Assembly: GCA_023055425.1 (NCBI GenBank)
Contig: JALGPY010000005.1
Location: 8,395,501-8,459,500 of the forward strand
Direction: 5' to 3'
Source: Linanthus parryae
Taxonomy: Eukaryota > Streptophyta > Magnoliopsida > Ericales > Polemoniaceae
DNA: 64,000 nucleotides
How positions within the stretch are numbered: the first letter of the stretch is position 1; each line of letters begins with the position of its first letter. The notes beneath the pieces are model-generated. The model worked only from the letters and a program-made list of their open reading frames with translations. It was not told where the DNA came from and did no database searches. This document shows, one piece after another, positions 56,853 through 64,000 of the stretch. The translations under genes were made by a program, and so were the position numbers.

Positions 56853-57111
56853 GACATATATGGCACCTACCTATGTATTATATACAAAAATTAGGTATTA
56901 ATGGTTTCTCGATGTACGATATAAGATTACATTGTCTACATTTTGTTGTTTGTTGATTACAAAATACTTCTTTCTTCTCATAACCAAGGAGGATATTGGC
57001 TGGCCAACGGCTAACCAAACAAGCACATTATATTTACTATGATATAAATTTGAGCTCGTTCACCTTGCGTGATCCATGATGTAATAATGTAGATGACAGT
57101 AATCTATAAAA

Positions 57112-57373
57112 AAATATATAACGGATATTAGATATATAAGATAAATACACAAGCAATTTCACAAAAGGACACTTATGAATCATCACACTCACATGTACCA
57201 AGCAAGGTGAAATATTTTTGCACCAAATCGTCTTTGTATCTTTATTTACCGAATTTACATAACACGTTTCACCTTGCTCGATATATGTGAGAGTGTCGAT
57301 GCGTAAATGTCATTTGTGAAACTGCTTTTGGACTGAATTCAGTCAACTAATTTTCGTTATATCTTTTGTTACG
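57112..57373. mobile_element. Unit 3 small hairpin element (MITE-like)
   Basis: Counterpart of 40136-40398. The right arm has ATATATGTGAG where the other units have GGTACATGTGAG, weakening the stem. Confidence 0.7.
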
Positions 57374-58374
57374 TTGTTTTTTTTTTAGGGTACATTGTCT
57401 TTATTTATTGAATTAACTGGCAATTTTCACACATGGTATGATGCACGTGAGTGTGAGCTTAAATAATTTCCTTGTCGTGATATTACATTTGAATTTATTT
57501 CACTAATCTAAATAAATTATTAAATGTAGTGTCACTAATTAAGAAATAAATATGCATTATCTAATTTATTTATTTGATTTTAGATCGAGATGGTCATTAA
57601 TTATGAAATGAATACTTGGTATCATTAATTAAAAGATAATAATGAATATTCTAAAAATGAACAAGAGGCAATAGTGAAATATTAACTTGACGTGTCATTG
57701 GCTAGCAAATGTGATGCAACAGAACATAATCATAGAGTGTATATTATATTAACTGCAAGTATTTGGTGGAAATTGGAGTTTTCTACAAGTTTGAGGACAA
57801 CATAAGTCAAATTAGCAATAAATTAACGAGTGATTGTTTGTAAATCAAAAATTATTAGAGGTTACAGTATTTTCTTGGTAGAGAGTTGATCTCTCTCTCT
57901 CTCTCGCCTCCTTTTGATTTGCGAATTCACGAGATAAAGACGAGATCAATCTTGTGTTTGTTGATCATATGCTTAGTGTAACATGTTATCGAAGTGAGAA
58001 GTGGAAGAAAAATTTGGGATGAAATTAAGGCGTAATTTGTCATTTTGGTGTATAGTGGAGATTTGATAACTTAAGAGGGGTATACTTATAAATAACACTA
58101 ATTTTAATGAACCTGGTTAGAAGGTGCAAACAATCCAAATCGAGACGAGTACGACCTGGTTCGGCTCGACTCCTTGGAGAAAATTCTAGGCTCTGGTTTG
58201 GCTTGAGCTCACTTGGACCTTAACATGCGAGGTTCAAGCTTGGCTCTGATTATTACCAGTTAGAGCATGGCACCACCTCGTCGACTAAAGAACTCGAGCT
58301 TTCAGACTCGTTAGGTCTGAGCTTGTCTAGAAGTGTATGTAAGTACTAACTAATAATGTGTACAACCCTTAATC

Positions 58375-59735
58375 TAAAACAAACTCACGATATGTGCGGA
58401 AAGCATCACAACAAGCCTAATCATGGTAAAGAAAAACATCATATGGTCATCACGCAACGGTGAAAACATCGGCGCTTTCAGAGATGCCTAGCTCTATAAG
58501 CCTCATTCTTTCACGACGATTACCCCAGATTAGAGACCATGACAATGGTCAATGAGCTCATCATCGTATAAATCAGTTGGGATCTAGGAAAATTTAACAT
58601 CATGTTTTGAAAAGAAGATATAGCATAAATCACTAGAGTCTCTATCCCAAACACTGAAGAAGCAACTAGATGAAAGGTGGGATGCACACGATAAAATCTG
58701 GGTATCAACTCATGCAACATATTGAAGAAATGCAGAATCAATATAAAATAAGGGAGAGATCAAGTACACTACCCACCAAATCATGGTGGTCCACCTTCTG
58801 CAACTAAAAAATTCCAAAAATATTGCTATTTTTATCTAAAGGGGAGTCAATAAAAGCTTACCGGTAAAATGGAACATCAAGAAAATATAAATGGGCATGA
58901 ACACCGCCTACCCAATTTGCGGTCGAGAAGAAGAAACAGAAGGCCATATTTTCTTGTGTAATCCTATCTCCAAATAGATCTGGATCGTCAGGCAAGTCTG
59001 GACCACCTAAAAGAGATATATGAAGATTTCAACATTTGCTTTCTGCTATACGTAAAAGGAAATAGAAGATATTTGCACACTTTTAGGAATAATTTGGAAA
59101 ACAAAAATAAGATCCATAGCAGAAGAGATTATCGGAGAAGGAAGAGAATCTTACCGGAGTATAGATCAGCAACTATGTGACATAATTGTTGACCCGAATC
59201 AGAACAACGCTCCGGTAAACTGCACTTGGTCAAATCCCCCTCCAAGCTAGGTTAAGATAGATGTGGATGCGCTGTGAGACAACCAGAGGAAGAAATCTAC
59301 CGTCGGGTAGTCATCGGAGCAACAAAGGTGTCTTTATCTCCGATAAAAGGCATAGTGATCCCCTCTAGATCAACGACAAAAGAACGAGAGACCGCATCCA
59401 TGAAGGAAGGGATGATTCTAGCCATGGAGATGAATCTCCAAACGGTACTATTTGGGATTGTCAGTATCAATGTTGTGAGAGAAGTGAGTCGAAGAAGAGA
59501 AAGAGGACCAAGGGGTATTGACCACTCATATAGTGGAAGAGGCATCGAGATGTGCGTGAAGCAGTTACATCACATCGGAAGCGCTATAGTGCATTATTAC
59601 TCAGAGCGCACTAACCAGTGTGCTCATCTTTTCTATAGAAATAGATTATTATATGATAGATTTGGTGTATGTCACCAAAAAAAAGTCTCCGTGATTTTAC
59701 GCATGTATTACTAAATGAAATACTATGCCCAACTG
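58375..59735 (+). pseudogene. Unit 3 decayed LINE ORF2 tail
   Basis: Counterpart of 41400-42765, RNase H piece at 59274-59714. It starts with GTG where units 1 and 2 have ATG (GCGCTGTGAGAC). Confidence 0.65.
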
Positions 59736-60725
59736 CCCATCAATAAAGAACAAAATTTATTTTTTTTTACAACAAAAAATCAAGATATCACTTTTTAGGG
59801 CATTTTGTTTTATTATTTGACATTACATTAGCTTATTTGAATATTTTAAATGTTACAAAGAAATTACATTAACTATCATTAGTGAATGACTCGTCGATAA
59901 ATGTAATAGACAAATTTAGAAACTATATTAGTTTTAAACAATAAAATATAAACAAAAATTATGACAATAATAATGCGTTAATAAATAAACTTAGATAAAT
60001 GAATTTAGATCACACTGGTCGTACTTGAAAATATAATAGAAATGATAAACTGCCTAAGAAAATACATAGTTACTAAAAATAACAATAAACCACACAAATG
60101 ACAAAAACATAATCAAGAACAATAGAATTAACATAATAATGGAATACACCACGACTTTCTGTCACAATCTAGATGAAATCCTTGTCTTGGTAGAAGAAGA
60201 CTTTTTGCACAGTTATGGGATGATCATGGTTAAATAGATTAGATTGGTCAATTAAACTTCTTGAAGTGTTATTCAAGTTTCTTTTATCTACATAGAATTG
60301 CGTACTGATTTATTATATTATTGTGGTTGTATGAACATATTTTTTTTCAATTTAATTATTTTGTAATTTCGTATAATATAATTTCAGTAATAAAATGAAT
60401 ATTTATTTTGATAGTTATGAAATTCATGATTTTGTGTCAAATTTGGTGATTTAATGTGGGGGTCAAAAACATAATTATCAAATTTGATGAAATGGTTAGA
60501 TACTAATATTTAAATATCTGTTGCAAAAAATGGTGAAAATTGTATGAGGGCAAAAATACCATTTAAAATGGTGAAATGATGTATTCGAGGGTCAATTGTG
60601 GGAGGCCAAACCATTATCCTCCACCTAGTATAGATTTTGATTGAAATTAAACCTCAATTGTGGAAGATATACTTGTGACTCTCCTAAGCCCAAACCTCAT
60701 GCACAGACAAGTGGATATGTTCTAA

Positions 60726-61933
60726 GGCCTCGTTTAGGTAGCGGATATAGTACACTGGACATGATGTATGTCGGGATATGAGGTGTGATATGTATGTTGT
60801 GGGATAAGGGAGAATATAAAGTTTTATTTTCTTGTGTTTGGGTGATGCAACAAACTCATAAGCAACTTACCAAAAAGGGACGAAAGTGCAACTATGAATC
60901 TCATGGAGAGTTCGGTCATGGCTCATGATGAACCTCCTACCAAAAGAGAATATGAGTCTTTGTACCACCTAGAATTGGGGGAGCTATCCTTCTTTGAATG
61001 AGGCGTCATGCTGGGCATATCATTTTTCTAGAAGAGTCGGAAACGACATATGCGGCGTGATATGAATCATGATATGAACAACTGTTAGTGTGAAAATGAC
61101 CCCACCGTTCTGCAATGTCAAGAATTTGGAAGCAAAACTGTTATCTTATGTTTTTTCCAACACTACTACTACTACTAAATACTTGAACAGCAAAATTTGC
61201 TACTAAAATTTCAACTCATGGTATTGGCAGTAGCAACTATAAAAATTGGACCTTCACATCCCTAATCTTACCACAAAAGAACCCATAACACAACATCGTA
61301 ACTTAAACGTGTGAAAATTGAAAACCCACCATGGGAGCGCCTTCCCGCCGATATTCTTTGATGGGATGAACTATTTTTAGAGAGAGAAAGCCCTAATATT
61401 TGTTGGAGGAGTAATCAATCAGTAAGATATGGAGACAATCAAGTCTTTGCGAATTATAACCCACCAATCTTTCTTTGACGCCGTTCGAAAGGAACATGAT
61501 GCCAATTTTGCTGAAGCCGTCTATTATCGTCATCGCCCACGATCTGAGTCTCTTAGTTTGACATGATGATGGTGGTGGTGCGGTGGGAGGAGGAGGGAGA
61601 GGAGGGCAGAGGATGTGGAGGTGGAGATACGTCGACCAGAGAGGAGGGGGAGAAAGAGTGAAGGGTAGAGGGAGAGGAATGTGAACATTTGAGGATTTTG
61701 TGTAATTATAGTGTGTTATTTTGTGATTTTGATGAGGGCATCAATAAAAAAGAACCCAAATTATATCCCACTTATACCATTGTGGGGGCTATATGTTTCA
61801 AGGAAATAATGGGGGAGGGGGGATATGGATGAGATTTGATATCCCTCCAATACCCGCCTCTCAAACAAGAGAAATGATTTGGGAGAGGTATCATATCAAA
61901 TCCCTACCCCATATCCGCTACCCAAACATGGCC
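60726..61933. mobile_element. Unit 3 PIF/Harbinger-type element
   Basis: 1208 bp with TAA duplications at 60723-60725 and 61934-61936, and the same 45-codon frame from 61429. Confidence 0.85.
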
Positions 61934-62844
61934 TAAGGGAATCTCCAACCATATCCGCTACTTTGATCTCGATGAACGACATTCAGTTTTATTTATTAAT
62001 AGTCTAGATTAGAATTTATATTTGTATCCGGAATATACACATTGAAACTTTTTGAATAAGAAGACGAGATGTTATTTATTTTTTAGTATGGCATGGTCTA
62101 CCAAATCATGTTGCGTAATTTTTAATTATTTCTTATTACAATAAATTTCATCAATGTCCAATGACCATGCGTCATTTATTTATATAGGTATGTTGTCGAC
62201 CATATTTAATTTCCATTGACTTCAACTTGTCAGTATTTGGGTTTGGACCCGAGCTGACCCACGAGAACTTTGTCAGTATGCTATAAGACCTGGACCCATA
62301 CACATATCCTACAGGTCTAACCCGAACTAGCTTTATTCTTAATCTCTATCTCTCTCACATTAAGGGAAATCTCATCCCAACCCCTCTCTCATTAACGACA
62401 ATCTCAGCCCAAATTAAATTTTTATTAGAGACCATTTAATATTTTTGCTATGATATAGAAATTCTCACACACACACATATGTATATATTGCGCAAATGAC
62501 GATTTGTACATTCATGTTGGCTCATATTCATTTAGTTTGATTGAGTTACCTAGTTGTGATTTTTTCATGTATATTTGTGAGTTTTTAAAGTTTTTTAGGA
62601 CTAAATTTCAATTATAGAAAAATATTATTAGGTTAACACTGATTTGAACCGGAACTGAACCGTTTATAGGCGAATCAAACCGTTTATAAATGGTTCGGTT
62701 TAGGTTCAGATGTTTTCCAAACCGAGAATTTAGGTTCATTTCGGGTTTTGGTGCAACTCGGACCGTACCGAACCATTTACACCCCTACTTGCTGCATTAC
62801 TTAGAACTGAGCTTCTCTCTTCTTCACCGTCAAGAAGGAAAAAT

Positions 62845-63538
62845 TTGGATAGCCTGCTTCAGAAGCGCAAAAGATCAGAGGGTTGCTCAAGGAGGTTATT
62901 GGGTGGTAAGAAAGAGCAAACCCGTAGTGATAATCCTATGATAGGCTATGGAGTACCCACAGAACCAGAACTAGTCCCCCTATCTAAGAATAGAAACCTT
63001 CCCGTAGGCGCCATGGGGGCTCCTTATTTTTACTGTGAGAATATTGCGCGAGCACCAATAGAGGTTTGGGACAGCATGAGGAGGTCCCTTTTTGAAACTG
63101 GTCATGAGTTTGTTGATTCCAAGTATTTCTTTTTGGCAACCAGGAAGAGAGGGTACATCCATAATCTACCCATTGCCAAAAGATTCCCAATTCTTTCATT
63201 TGCGTCCCGAAGAATTCAGGAGGCATTTCCATCGATGGTGAAGTGGTGGCCAGTTTGGGATACTAGAGAGCACTTGAACTGTTTGCGAACTAGGGTCGCC
63301 GGAGACGAAGTCGTGAAGGGAGTTCGAAAGATTATTGAGAAATGGGGTGGAAATCCCCATCCGGTCGTGCAGATAAAAGTGCTAGAGGTGGTTCGGAAAT
63401 GGAACATTGTCTGGGTTGGGTTGAATAAGGTTGCTAAACTAGAACCTGATGAGGTAGAAAAAGTTACTTGGGTTACCGATTGACCATATCAAGGGTATCA
63501 TCTTGAAAAACAAATACAAATCACTCGGTAATTCATTT
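62845..63538 (+). pseudogene. DRM methyltransferase fragment, unit 4 sense arm
   Basis: 212-codon open frame (62845-63483), nearly identical to unit 3, with VKWWPVWD in place of GKWWPVWD, then the shared frameshift and the motif X codons across the centre to about 63538. Confidence 0.85.
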
Positions 63539-63573
63539 TGTATTTGTTCGTCAAGATGGTACCCTTGATATGG

Positions 63574-64000
63574 TCAATCGGTAACCCAAGTAACTTTTTC
63601 TACCTCATCAGGTTCTAGTTTAGCAACCTTATTCAACCCAACCCATACAATGTTCCATTTCCGAACCACCTCTAACACTTTTCTCTGCACGAACGGAGGG
63701 GGATTGCCACCCCATTTCTCAAGAATCTTTTGAAGTCCCTTCACGACTTTGTCTCTGACGAACCTAGTTCGCAAACAGTTCAAGTACTCTCTAGTATCCC
63801 AAACTGGCCACCACTTCCCCATCGATGAAATGCCTCCTGAATTCTTCGAGGCGCAACGGGAAGAATTGGGTATCTTTTGGAAATGGGTAGATTATGGATG
63901 TACCCTCTCGTACTAGTTGCGGCAGAGAAATACTTGGAATCAAGAAACTCAGGATCAATGTCAAAAAGGAACCTCCTCATGATGTCCCATACCCCTATTG
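63574..64000 (-). pseudogene. DRM methyltransferase fragment, unit 4 antisense arm (partial)
   Basis: Antisense arm from the EPDEVEKV end to about MRRFLFDIDPEFLDSKYF, where the window ends. Same frameshift before MGKWWPVWD as in other units. Confidence 0.85.

Larger units (their letters stand above)
53394..61958. repeat. Tandem unit 3 (8565 bp)
   Basis: Full-length unit with intact palindrome centre. Its first part is closest to unit 4 (shared GAATAAGAAGACGAGATG and CAGATAAAAGTG variants) and its last part closest to unit 2 (shared AGGTATCATATCAAATCCC variant), so the newest duplication ran from within unit 2 to within unit 3. Confidence 0.95.
61959..64000. repeat. Tandem unit 4 (partial, cut by window edge)
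   Basis: First 2042 bp of a further unit: left foldback arm, palindrome centre and part of the right arm. The array continues beyond the window. Confidence 0.95.

Overview
The window is repeat-dominated nuclear DNA of a flowering plant, probably a eudicot. Every recognisable protein belongs to a plant retroelement or is a captured host-gene fragment: Athila and Tat-type Ty3/gypsy proteins, plant L1-type LINE proteins, a plant mobile domain protein, and a fragment of a DRM-type DNA methyltransferase. I saw no tRNA, rRNA, prokaryotic or organelle gene.

Left half (1-33.1 kb) is a three-level nest of LTR retrotransposons, each step supported by LTR ends and, where both flanks are in view, target-site duplications. 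Element A (Tat-like, + strand) enters from the left edge with the C-terminus of its integrase (2-289), then a 55-bp minisatellite, then a spliced ANTISENSE gene (plant mobile domain plus coiled coil, - strand), and ends with its 3' LTR at 31735-32363, inside an L1-type LINE remnant (32364-33094). Element B (Athila-like, - strand, 5868-29600, TSD AACGT) is inserted in the first coding exon of A's antisense gene. It has 1.47-kb LTRs, a tRNA-Asp-type PBS, gag, pol with two in-frame stops, and a third ORF. Element C (+ strand, 9783-18680, TSD AGTGG) is inserted in B's third ORF. It is a close relative of A without gag-pol: LTR, PBS, minisatellite, the same antisense gene, PPT, LTR.

Middle (33.1-36.4 kb) holds an old LINE tail on the - strand, broken by a hAT-type MITE with a perfect 8-bp TSD, plus three other small inverted-repeat elements (two Stowaway-like).

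Right half (36416-64000) is a tandem array of ~8.5-kb units: 8568, 8410 and 8565 bp, then a fourth cut by the window edge. Each unit starts with a ~3.2-kb inverted repeat. Both arms carry a fragment of a DRM de novo cytosine methyltransferase, arranged sense - 16-nt loop - antisense, with the loop lying in the codons of methyltransferase motif X. The rest of each complete unit is a microsatellite, a small hairpin element, a decayed LINE tail, and a 1.2-kb PIF/Harbinger-type element with TAA target duplications. The most interesting hypothesis is that this array is a natural hairpin-RNA locus against the plant's own DRM methyltransferase. The second is the pair of retroelements built around an intron-containing antisense gene and a minisatellite whose hairpin stem shows paired base changes.
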